NCBI RefSeq assembly: GCF_034120055.1 | Contig: NZ_CP139368.1 | Coordinates: 1,178,001 to 1,242,000, forward strand | Reading direction: 5' to 3' | Origin: Microbacterium rhizosphaerae | GTDB taxonomy: Bacteria; Actinomycetota; Actinomycetes; Actinomycetales; Microbacteriaceae | DNA: 64,000 nucleotides | Part shown: positions 43,575-51,290 of the stretch, in pieces | How the letters are laid out: each line of letters opens with the position of its first letter | Numbering within the stretch: the stretch's first letter is position 1 | Position numbers and translations under genes: made by a program | The notes under the pieces: model-generated | What the model saw: only the letters and a program-made list of their open reading frames with translations | Databases searched by the model: none | What the model was told of the DNA's origin: nothing

Positions 43575-45218
43575 TTACCCCGCGGTGAAGACCCGCCGGC
43601 CCGCGAACCACGTCTCGAGCACGCGGGTGTCGATGATCGCGTCGGCAGGACCGGTGACGAAATCGCGGTCGACGATCACGAAGTCCGCGGACTTTCCCGG
43701 CTCCAGCGACCCCGTCACGTCCTCGAGGCCCATCGCCCGCGCGCCGTTGATGGTGAACACCTCGAGCGCCTCGCCCGCGGTGATCGCCTGCTCGGGCCAC
43801 AGCACGCCGGGGGCCCGACCGAGCGGGTCCGCGCGCGTCACGAGACCCTGCATCCCTTCGAACGGATTCGGGGACTCGCTGACCGGCCAGTCCGATCCGC
43901 CGGCGACAAGGCCGCCGGCGTCCAGGATCGTGCGGTTCGGCTGCGAGCGATACGCCCGATCACCGAGGACCGACGCCAGGGCATCCGGGATGACTCCGGG
44001 AAACCACAGGAACGGCGATATATCGGCGGCGATGCCCAGCCGCACCATCCGCTCGATGTCGTCCCCCGCGAGGAACTGACCGTGCGCCATCTGGAACCGC
44101 GTGTCGGTGTAGCCCTCGCTGCGCAGGCGCTCGACGACGTCGATGAGGACGCGCGCGGACCCGTCGCCCGTCACGTGCACCTTGGCCCCGAGTCCCCGGT
44201 CGGCGACGGCGTGCAGCCAGCCGTACAGCTCGTCGGCATCCATCGTCGTCGTGCCGTGGAAGTGCGCTCCGTGCACGTCGTCGGGCAGATACGGGTCGAG
44301 GAACAGCGCCGTGCGCGCAGGAGGCACGCCGTCGAGGAAGATCTTCACGAAATCCGGACGATGGTGCTCCGAGCGGAACTCCTCGCCACGGGCGATCAGC
44401 TCGTGCCCGACGAGCTCGTAGCCGAAGATCTCGTCGTTGACGGTGAGGGACGACACCACCCACGCATTGAGTTCGCCCGCGTCATCGAGGGACGTGAGGG
44501 CGCGAAGGATGTCGAGGGACACGGCCGCATCCTGGAACGTCGTGACCCCGTAGCCGTTGAGCAGCTCGATCCCCCGCGCGGACGCGCGCCGATGCTGGTC
44601 GGCGGTCAGCCCGCCGGCCTCGGCGTGCGCCTTGGCGACGAGGATGCCGGCGGCCTCCAGCAGCACGCCGCTCGGCTCCCCGTCGGCGGCATCCACGAGC
44701 GTCACGCCCTCTGCCGGAATCGCTTCCTTCGTGATGCCGGCCAGTCGCAGCGCCCGCGTGTTCACCCACCGGTTGTGGTGACTGTCGTCGGAGAGCATGA
44801 CCGGCCGGCCCCCGGCGGCCTCGTCGAGCCGCAGCCGGGCCGCGGTCGTGTTCACCTCGTCCATGAGCGTGCTCGCCCACGATCCGCCGGTGATCCACGC
44901 GTCCTCGGGAAGGGTGGCGGCGCGCTCGCGGACGAGCTCGAGGATCTCGTCGAGCGACAGCGCAACGCCGAACGACAGCTCGAACAGGTCGGTGACGCCG
45001 GCGACGGCGTGGTGGTTGTGGACGTCCACGAAACCGGGGTACACCGCCGCGCCCGCGAGGTTGCGCACCTCGGTGTCGTCACCGCGATGCGCCAGCACAT
45101 CGTCGGCGGTGCCGACGGCGAGCACCGTGCCGCCTGCGAAGGCGATCGCCTCCGCCACCGGCCGAGCGCGGTTCGCGGTGCGCACCACGGCGCCGGTCAG
45201 GATCAGATCAGCGCTCAT
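43575..45218 (-). CDS. YtcJ-like amidohydrolase (Amidohydro_3)
   Basis: A 547-residue metal-dependent hydrolase of the YtcJ/N-substituted formamide deformylase type. It opens MSADLILTGAVVRTANRARP and has the metal-ligand start VDVHNHHAVAG, the active-site stretch DFVKIFLDGVPPARTALFL, RFQMAHGQFLAGDD, and GGSDWPVSESPNPFEG, which carries the last aspartate. LEPGKSADFVIVDRDF closes it. YtcJ relatives hydrolyse N-formyl or other amide bonds of amines. It is coupled to the MoaF gene (seven-base gap), so it may process an amine derivative. Confidence 0.83.
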   Translation of the reverse strand: MSADLILTGAVVRTANRARPVAEAIAFAGGTVLAVGTADDVLAHRGDDTEVRNLAGAAVYPGFVDVHNHHAVAGVTDLFELSFGVALSLDEILELVRERAATLPEDAWITGGSWASTLMDEVNTTAARLRLDEAAGGRPVMLSDDSHHNRWVNTRALRLAGITKEAIPAEGVTLVDAADGEPSGVLLEAAGILVAKAHAEAGGLTADQHRRASARGIELLNGYGVTTFQDAAVSLDILRALTSLDDAGELNAWVVSSLTVNDEIFGYELVGHELIARGEEFRSEHHRPDFVKIFLDGVPPARTALFLDPYLPDDVHGAHFHGTTTMDADELYGWLHAVADRGLGAKVHVTGDGSARVLIDVVERLRSEGYTDTRFQMAHGQFLAGDDIERMVRLGIAADISPFLWFPGVIPDALASVLGDRAYRSQPNRTILDAGGLVAGGSDWPVSESPNPFEGMQGLVTRADPLGRAPGVLWPEQAITAGEALEVFTINGARAMGLEDVTGSLEPGKSADFVIVDRDFVTGPADAIIDTRVLETWFAGRRVFTAG

Positions 45219-45225
45219 CGCGTGC

Positions 45226-46074
45226 TCAGCGGACGAGCTCGCGGGCCGGGTCGTACTCGGCCGGGTGCGCGGTCATCGAGATGAGGCGGCCGTGCGCGCC
45301 GAACGTGAAGTGCGTGGGGCGAGCCGAGGGGTCCTCCGCCTCGCCGAACAGCACGCCGTGCGAGCGGATCGCCTTCTGGTCGCGGTGGTCGGCGATGGTG
45401 ATCGAGCCGCACGGGATGACGCCCTCCCGCCACGTGAACACGTAGATGCCGGGGCGCATCCGGTACACGGTGTTCTCGTCGGTGTCGGCGAGACCCTGCT
45501 CGGGGCCGGCGAGGCACTGCCACGTGTACCAGTGCGGCGACAGGTAGACGTGCTCGTACGCGTGCTCGCTGGAATAGACCCACAGCACCCGACGGCCGAT
45601 GAGCTCCAGGGTCGGGGCCGGCGCCTCGCCGACGCCGCCGGAGACCTCCTCGATGCGGGCCACGGTGAACGCGTGCTGCACTGCCACCTGCTCCACCGTG
45701 CGCTCGCCGAGAGTCGCGATCACCGCGAGCGCGTAGCCGCTGCGGAGGTCGAGGAACAGGGAGACCGACTCATCCGGACGGTAGTCGTCGTTGTGGTGGA
45801 ACTGCGCGTAGTACAGGTCGTCATCGACCTTGATGACCTCGCATGGATCGGTCTGCTGTGCGGCCTCGATCGGGTCGCCCGCGCCGGGACGGTAGTCCCA
45901 CGAGACGCCGCCGGGGCCGAACGTGTGCGCGATGCGGGTGCCGCGCTCGTCGACGAGGGTGAGGGTGCGGCCGTCGAGGTCGGTCGACAGCGGCGCCTTG
46001 CTCGCATCGAATCCGGGGGCCAGGCCGTCCAGGGGCAGCCACGTGGAGGTGTCGGAGAGATTCACATCGGTCAT
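45226..46074 (-). CDS. moaF: MoaF family protein
   Basis: A 282-residue protein with two lipocalin-like beta-rich halves that matches the MoaF family (N- and C-terminal domains) first described in the Klebsiella monoamine (tyramine oxidase) regulon. The block LTLVDERGTRIAHTFGPGGVSWDYR recurs in shorter form in the second half (ITIADHRDQKAIRSHGVLFG), as expected for two repeated domains. The ATG at 46074 is preceded by AAAGGAA. MoaF is a poorly understood companion of amine catabolism; it lies between an APC permease and an amidohydrolase, and a copper amine oxidase is 5 kb away. Confidence 0.8.
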   Translation of the reverse strand: MTDVNLSDTSTWLPLDGLAPGFDASKAPLSTDLDGRTLTLVDERGTRIAHTFGPGGVSWDYRPGAGDPIEAAQQTDPCEVIKVDDDLYYAQFHHNDDYRPDESVSLFLDLRSGYALAVIATLGERTVEQVAVQHAFTVARIEEVSGGVGEAPAPTLELIGRRVLWVYSSEHAYEHVYLSPHWYTWQCLAGPEQGLADTDENTVYRMRPGIYVFTWREGVIPCGSITIADHRDQKAIRSHGVLFGEAEDPSARPTHFTFGAHGRLISMTAHPAEYDPARELVR

Positions 46075-46102
46075 GTGCGGGTTCCTTTCGAACGGCGTGC
46101 GG

Positions 46103-47575
46103 TCAGAAGCCGGGGACGGGGTCCTTGCCCTGCTCGGCTGCGTGGACATTGAACTTCTCGAGGTCGGTGGCGAGCGCGTCGTAGACCTCGGGCTTCTTCC
46201 GCTTGAGCACGGCTCCGTAGACGATGCCGCCGATGACGGCGAGCACGAGCAGCAGCGGCAGGCTGAGGATGAGCGGGTTGGACGAGCCGGCGACGATGTC
46301 GAAGTGCACGACGGCGAGCACGACGATCGTCGTGAGGCCGAGGAAGCCGAGCCCCGGCGCGATGAACGTGCTCCACCAGCGCGGGTCGCGCTGGCGGCGG
46401 AACCACACCACGATCGAGATCGCCGCGAGAGCCTGCAGCACGAGCACGGCCAGCGTGCCGAACCCGAGCATCGCCGGCACGAGCGTGGCGATCGGGCTCA
46501 GGCCGGCGACCGCGAACAGGCCGGCGACGATCGCGCCGAAGGCTGCCTGCACGAGCCCGGCGTAGGCGGGGGAGCCGTTCGAGCGCGTGCGGGCGAGCCA
46601 CTGCGGCAGGATCCGCGCCCGGCCCATCGAGTACAGGTATCGCGTCGCCGAGTTGTGGAAGGCGAGCATGGCGGCGAACAGGCTCACGAGCAGCAGGATC
46701 TCGGCGATGATCGTCATCGGCGTGCCGAGGTACTGCTGGATGAGGGAGAACAGCAGGTCGCCGCTGTCGAGGTGCTTCAGGGCCGTCGACTGCGCCTGCG
46801 CGACTCCGGTGGCGCTGACCACGGCCCAGGTCGAGACGCCGAGGATGATCCCGATCGCGACGATGGCGGTGTAGGTCGCGCGCGGGATGGTCTTCAGCGG
46901 GCGCTTGGCCTCCTCGCTGAACAGCGCGGTCGCCTCGAAGCCGAGGAAGCCGGTCGCCGCGAGGAGCAGGCCGATGGGCAGCGAGCCGGAGAACACGGCC
47001 GCCGGGCTGAAGGCCGCCCAGCTGAAGCCGGTCTGCACGAGCACCGAGATGTCGAAGACGACGAGCATCAGGGTCTCGAGCACGAGCGAGACGCCGAGGA
47101 TCTTCGAGCTGAAGTCGACGCCCCGGCGGGCCATGACGAAGCAGACGGCGATCGAGAGCAGGCCCCACACGTACCAGTTCACGTCGAGGCCGGTGAGCTG
47201 GGCGATGATCGTCTGCATGAAGAAGCCGCTCGTGCCGATCGTGCCGACGACGAAGAAGTTGTAGCCGAGGGTGGCGATCAGTCCCGCGATCAGTCCGCCG
47301 GTGCGGCCGAGGCCTTTCACGACGAACGCGTAGAACCCGCCGGCGTTGGCGAGCTGCTTCGACATCTGCGCGTAGCCGACGGCGAACAGCAGCAGGATGA
47401 CCGCGACGATGAAGAAGGATGCGGGGGCGCCTCCGCCGTTGCCGAGCGCGATCGCGAGCGAGGCGACCACGACCATGCCGGTCAGCGGGGCGACCGCGGC
47501 GAGGACGAGGAAGACGATGCCGGCGACGCCGAGCGTGTTCGTGCGCAGGCTCGTTCCGGTGGAGGGTTCGGTCAC
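46103..47575 (-). CDS. APC-family amino-acid/amine permease
   Basis: A 490-residue transporter with about twelve helices. The N-terminal GIVFLVLAAVAPLTGMVVV, the Gly-rich GLGRTGGLIAGLIATLGYNF, and GFLGFEATALFSEEAKRP are APC-superfamily signatures. The GTG at 47575 is preceded by AAAGGAG. The context (MoaF next, amine oxidase and FeaR-like regulator nearby) makes an amine such as tyramine or phenethylamine a plausible substrate. Upstream is TGAGCGATC at 47661-47669, identical to nine bases of the palindrome in front of the amine oxidase. Confidence 0.85.
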   Translation of the reverse strand: MTEPSTGTSLRTNTLGVAGIVFLVLAAVAPLTGMVVVASLAIALGNGGGAPASFFIVAVILLLFAVGYAQMSKQLANAGGFYAFVVKGLGRTGGLIAGLIATLGYNFFVVGTIGTSGFFMQTIIAQLTGLDVNWYVWGLLSIAVCFVMARRGVDFSSKILGVSLVLETLMLVVFDISVLVQTGFSWAAFSPAAVFSGSLPIGLLLAATGFLGFEATALFSEEAKRPLKTIPRATYTAIVAIGIILGVSTWAVVSATGVAQAQSTALKHLDSGDLLFSLIQQYLGTPMTIIAEILLLVSLFAAMLAFHNSATRYLYSMGRARILPQWLARTRSNGSPAYAGLVQAAFGAIVAGLFAVAGLSPIATLVPAMLGFGTLAVLVLQALAAISIVVWFRRQRDPRWWSTFIAPGLGFLGLTTIVVLAVVHFDIVAGSSNPLILSLPLLLVLAVIGGIVYGAVLKRKKPEVYDALATDLEKFNVHAAEQGKDPVPGF

Positions 47576-47775
47576 GTCGGCTCCTTTGCCAGGGGTGGCG
47601 GCGCGTCGGGTGCTCCGCTCCCTTCGATTGTGCGCCGGAGCTCTCGGGGCGGCTTGTCGCTGAGCGATCACGGCTGTTGCGTGCGTGCACAGAACCCCGC
47701 CCGGTGTCGCAGACGATGGATGATCGGTGCGACGGCGTTCCCTTCGTCCCAGTGGAGTGCCGGGTGGGAGATGCG

Positions 47776-47996
47776 ATGGAGCTCGGACTGCGCGGCCGCA
47801 CCGCCCCGTCACGGGCGCAGCCGGCGGCATCGGCCGTGCCGTCGCCCGCGCGCGCGGCGTCCGTGGAATTCGCGGCGGACGGCATCCGCGTCAACGCCGT
47901 GTGCCCGTCGATCGTGGACACGCCGATGAGTCGGGGCGACCTCGGACTCGACGGGTTCGCGGATGCCGGCTCTTCCCCGCCTGACAGAGCTGTCTC
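47776..47996 (+). pseudogene. Short-chain dehydrogenase remnant, frameshifted and internally deleted
   Basis: The start ATG GAG CTC reads MELGLRGRTA. The canonical glycine-rich continuation VTGAAGGIGRAVARA is in the -1 frame from 47808. The middle of the gene (NNAG and YxxxK regions) is missing. The C-terminal stretch DGIRVNAVCPSIVDTPMS returns in the first frame. About 150 residues have been lost and at least one frameshift is present. The nucleotide stretch at about 47880-47907 closely resembles the same region of the intact SDR at 48540-48567, so the remnant may be a homologous relic of it. Confidence 0.7.
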
Positions 47997-48018
47997 GATC
48001 AGACCCGAAAGGACACCC

Positions 48019-48831
48019 ATGGGATACACAGGAGCACAGGTCGACGGCGCGGTCGTCGTGATCACGGGAGGCGGGACGGGCATCGGCGCCGCCGTCGCCG
48101 AGCGCTACGCGGCCGAGGGCGCGCACGTCGTCGTCGTGGGCCGCCGGCGCGAGCCGCTCGACGCGGTCGCCGCGCGCACCGGCGCCGCGGTCGTCGTCGC
48201 GGATGCGGCGGATGCGGCGTCGGCCCGCGCCGCCGTCCAGGCGACGCTGGACCGCTTCGGACGCATCGACGTGCTCGTGAACAACGCCGGCGGACACGGA
48301 TTCTCGGCGGTGGGGGAGACGGATGACGCGTCCTGGGCGGCATCCCTCGAGGCCAACCTCGGCACGGCCTTCGTGATGTCGCGCGAGGCGCTGCCGGCGC
48401 TCATCGAGTCCACGGGGCAGATCGTCGTCATCTCGTCGCTCGCGGGTCTGTTCGCCGGGCCGTCGGTCGCCGGGTACACCGTCGGCAAGCACGCCCTCAT
48501 CGGACTCACCAAGACGCTGGCGCGCGATTACGGCCGGCACGGCGTCCGCGTCAACGCCGTGTGCCCGGGGTGGGTGCAGACGCCGATGGCCGACGCCGAG
48601 ATGGACGAGTTCGCGGCGCACGCGGGGCTGCGGACCAGAGCCGAGGCGTACGGAGCCGTCACCGCCGACGTTCCGCTCGCACGCGCCGCGCAGCCGCGGG
48701 AGATCGCGGCCGTCGTGCGGTTCCTCGGATCGGGCGAGTCGTCGTACATGACCGGAGCGGTGCTCGTCGTGGACGGCGGCGCGCACATCGTCGACGTGCC
48801 GACACTGGCCTTCGACCACGCCGGAATGTAG
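48019..48831 (+). CDS. Short-chain dehydrogenase/reductase (SDR)
   Basis: A 270-residue classical SDR with VVVITGGGTGIGAAVAE (cofactor), VLVNNAGGHG, the catalytic Ser in IVVISSLAG and YTVGK for the Tyr/Lys pair, then RVNAVCPGWVQTPMA. The substrate is unknown. The ATG at 48019 follows AAAGGA. It is rightward, directly after the broken relative, and converges with the HAD gene. Confidence 0.88.
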   Translation: MGYTGAQVDGAVVVITGGGTGIGAAVAERYAAEGAHVVVVGRRREPLDAVAARTGAAVVVADAADAASARAAVQATLDRFGRIDVLVNNAGGHGFSAVGETDDASWAASLEANLGTAFVMSREALPALIESTGQIVVISSLAGLFAGPSVAGYTVGKHALIGLTKTLARDYGRHGVRVNAVCPGWVQTPMADAEMDEFAAHAGLRTRAEAYGAVTADVPLARAAQPREIAAVVRFLGSGESSYMTGAVLVVDGGAHIVDVPTLAFDHAGM

Positions 48832-48850
48832 CCGCCCGAGAGGTGCCGGA

Positions 48851-49510
48851 TCAGTCGAGGTCGAGCTCGACGCCGTTGCGCAGCGGACGCACGCGCACGG
48901 AGGTCAGGTCGGCCACCACGTGCGCGGCGCCCTGCCCCTCGGCCCGCTCGCCGACGCCGATCACCGTCATTCCGGCGGCCAGAGCCGCGGCGATGCCCGT
49001 CTCGGAGTCCTCGAACACGATGCAGTCGGCCGGATCCACGCCGAGCAGCTCGGCTGCGCGCAGGAAGCCCTCGGGGTCGGGTTTGCTGCGCGAGACGTCC
49101 TCGGCGGTGACGCGGACGATCGGCATGTCGAATCCCGCCGCACCCATACGGGCGGTGGCGAGGGGAACGTCGGCCGACGTGACGAGCGCGTGCGGGGTGT
49201 CGCCGAGGGCGTCCAGGAGCTCCGCGGCACCCGGGATCGCGACGACGCCGTCGGTCTGCTCGGCCTCGAGCTTCAGCAGCTCGGCGTTCTCGGCCGCGTT
49301 GATCGACGGATCCCGATCGGGCAGCAGGATCGCCATGCTCTCGTGGCCCTGCCGGCCGTGGACGACGTCGAGCACCGCGCCGTCGTCGACACCGTGCGAC
49401 GCGGCCCACTCCAGCCAGAGCCGTTCGACGACGGCGGTGGAGTCGACGAGCGTGCCGTCCATGTCGAGAAGGACGGCGCGGGCCGTGAGGATGCGGGGCA
49501 TGCCGTCCAT
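48851..49510 (-). CDS. HAD-superfamily phosphatase/phosphatase-like hydrolase
   Basis: A 219-residue HAD hydrolase with the motif I block LLDMDGTLVDST (nucleophile Asp), motif II LVTSAD, the motif III lysine in RSKPDPEGF and motif IV FEDSETGI. The cap is a small helical C1 type, as in sugar-phosphate phosphatases and beta-phosphoglucomutases. The ATG at 49501 is an alternative start. It is leftward, 27 bases after the AraC gene. Confidence 0.87.
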   Translation of the reverse strand: MDGMPRILTARAVLLDMDGTLVDSTAVVERLWLEWAASHGVDDGAVLDVVHGRQGHESMAILLPDRDPSINAAENAELLKLEAEQTDGVVAIPGAAELLDALGDTPHALVTSADVPLATARMGAAGFDMPIVRVTAEDVSRSKPDPEGFLRAAELLGVDPADCIVFEDSETGIAAALAAGMTVIGVGERAEGQGAAHVVADLTSVRVRPLRNGVELDLD

Positions 49511-49537
49511 CCTGTCAGTCCGGGCGCAGCGGCCCCG

Positions 49538-50488
49538 TCAGTGCGTCGCGCGGAACTCGCTCGGCGAGACCCCGAACGCCGATTTGAACGCTCGGCTGAA
49601 GTGCGCGGCATCCACGAATCCCCACCGGGCGGCGATCGCGGCGACGGGCCGGTTCGCGAGCACCGGGTCGATGAGGTCGCGACGGCACTGCTCGAGGCGG
49701 CGCGTGCGGATCCACGTCGAGACGGTCGTCGCCTGCTCCTGGAAGAGGCCGTGCAGGTGCCGGGTGGAGATGTAGTGGGCGGCGGCGATGGATGCCGGTC
49801 CCAGATCGCCCGAGGCGAGGTTGCGGTCGATGTGGCCGCGGATCTGCTGCATGAGCGCGCGGTGGGGGTCGGCGGTCTCGCCGTCGAGCCCGAGCTCCCG
49901 GGCGAACAGCGTCGTCACGAGGTCGAGCGCGGTGTGCGCGAGCCGGGCACCGGTGGTGCCCGCGAACTGGTCGAGGTTGAGGGCGAGCTGCGTGAGGTAC
50001 GGCGTCACGACGGAGCCGAGCCCCTCCGACCCCGAGATGCGCACCGCGGTGAGCTGGCCGACCATGTCGGGCGGCAGTGCGACGAGGTGCCGCGGGAACA
50101 TCACGACCATCGTGCGGAAGTCGTCGCCGAAGGCCAGGGTGTATGGGCGGCTCGTGTCGTAGACGGCGAGATCTCCGGGGGTGAGGACCGCCTCGCGGCC
50201 GTCCTGGATGAGCAGGCCCGAGCCGGCGATCATCAGGCTGACCTTGAAGTGCGGACGATCGCCCCGGGCGATGAGCTCGGGAGTGCGCTCGACGACGTGG
50301 TCGGTCGCACGCACGTCCGACACGTGCACCTCGTCGACGCCGGCGCCGCGGATCATCCCGCGGAATCGGTCGGGATGATCGCTCGACACCTGCAGCGGCA
50401 CGAACGAATCGTTGACGGCGGTCCGGAAGTCGCTGATGTTGTGGGCGATCATCGTGGTGAGCGCGTCATCGACGAGAGTCGTGGACAT
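49538..50488 (-). CDS. AraC-family regulator, FeaR-like
   Basis: A 316-residue regulator with an N-terminal AraC-binding-like domain (as in FeaR, which controls amine oxidase and phenylacetaldehyde dehydrogenase genes) and a C-terminal double helix-turn-helix. The first HTH is at about ASIAAAHYISTRHLHGLFQ, the second PVAAIAARWGFVDAAHFSRAFKSAFGVSPSEFR. The ATG at 50488 follows GAGGTGG. The copper amine oxidase gene is 0.8 kb away and transcribed in the same direction, so it is a candidate activator of tynA and the permease/MoaF genes. Confidence 0.88.
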   Translation of the reverse strand: MSTTLVDDALTTMIAHNISDFRTAVNDSFVPLQVSSDHPDRFRGMIRGAGVDEVHVSDVRATDHVVERTPELIARGDRPHFKVSLMIAGSGLLIQDGREAVLTPGDLAVYDTSRPYTLAFGDDFRTMVVMFPRHLVALPPDMVGQLTAVRISGSEGLGSVVTPYLTQLALNLDQFAGTTGARLAHTALDLVTTLFARELGLDGETADPHRALMQQIRGHIDRNLASGDLGPASIAAAHYISTRHLHGLFQEQATTVSTWIRTRRLEQCRRDLIDPVLANRPVAAIAARWGFVDAAHFSRAFKSAFGVSPSEFRATH

Positions 50489-50560
50489 GGAACCACCTCG
50501 TTCCTCGGGAGTGGGCTTGATTATATACGATCCGCCGAAGCGTGGCGATAGGCTGACGGC

Positions 50561-50920
50561 ATGTCCGACTCGCGGTTTCCGAAGTCCGTCTACGGCGTCG
50601 GCGAGGAGCCGGACCCGCGGTTCAGCCTCGCGAACGAGCGGACGTTCCTCGCCTGGATCCGCACGTCGCTGGCGCTCGTCGCCGTCGGAGTCGCGATCGA
50701 GGCGCTGGCGGTGCCCATCCACGCGGTCCCGCGCTTCATCGCGGCGATCCTGTTCATCCTGCTCGGCCTGATCTCCGCCTGCTACGCGTGGCTGAGCTGG
50801 AGCCGCACCGAGCGGGCCCTGCGGCTCGCGCGAGCGCTGCCCGGGCTTGCGATCGGCACGATCCTCGTCGCGGGGCTCGTCCTGGCGGTCATCGTCGTGG
50901 TGATCGGGATGTTCCTGTGA
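50561..50920 (+). CDS. DUF202-family membrane protein (1)
   Basis: A 119-residue protein with three hydrophobic helices and the DUF202 signature [21 protein letters not shown] near residues 23-43. It is divergent from the AraC regulator. DUF202 proteins are small membrane proteins of unknown role (YidH type). The second DUF202 gene follows after seven bases. Confidence 0.85.
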   Translation: MSDSRFPKSVYGVGEEPDPRFSLANERTFLAWIRTSLALVAVGVAIEALAVPIHAVPRFIAAILFILLGLISACYAWLSWSRTERALRLARALPGLAIGTILVAGLVLAVIVVVIGMFL

Positions 50921-50927
50921 CGGCGCG

Positions 50928-51275
50928 ATGACCGATTCGCCCCACAGCCGCCCGTTCGACCCGGGACTCCAGCTCGAGCGGACCCTGCTCGCCTGGCGCC
51001 GCACCTGCCTCGCGCTCGCGGTGGGAAATGCGGCCGCGATCAGGTATCTCGCCGTGCTGCTGGGGCCGTGGGCGATGATGATCGGCGTCGCAGGGCTCGT
51101 CCTCGCGCTCGTCGCGTGGGTGCTGTGCACGGTGCGATACCGGCGGGCGCACCGCCGGCTGAGCGAGGCCGCCGAGCTCGTCTCGAGCGGGAGACTGCCG
51201 CTGCTCATGGCGCTGTCGGTCGTGGCCCTCGGCGTCGCCGCCGCCGGCCTCACGATCCACATCGCCCTGCGCTGA
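50928..51275 (+). CDS. DUF202-family membrane protein (2)
   Basis: A 115-residue relative of the preceding gene, with the corresponding [20 protein letters not shown] motif and three helices. The two DUF202 genes form a pair, as often seen for this family. It converges with the amine oxidase gene. Confidence 0.85.
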   Translation: MTDSPHSRPFDPGLQLERTLLAWRRTCLALAVGNAAAIRYLAVLLGPWAMMIGVAGLVLALVAWVLCTVRYRRAHRRLSEAAELVSSGRLPLLMALSVVALGVAAAGLTIHIALR

Positions 51276-51290
51276 CTCACCCGGACCTCC

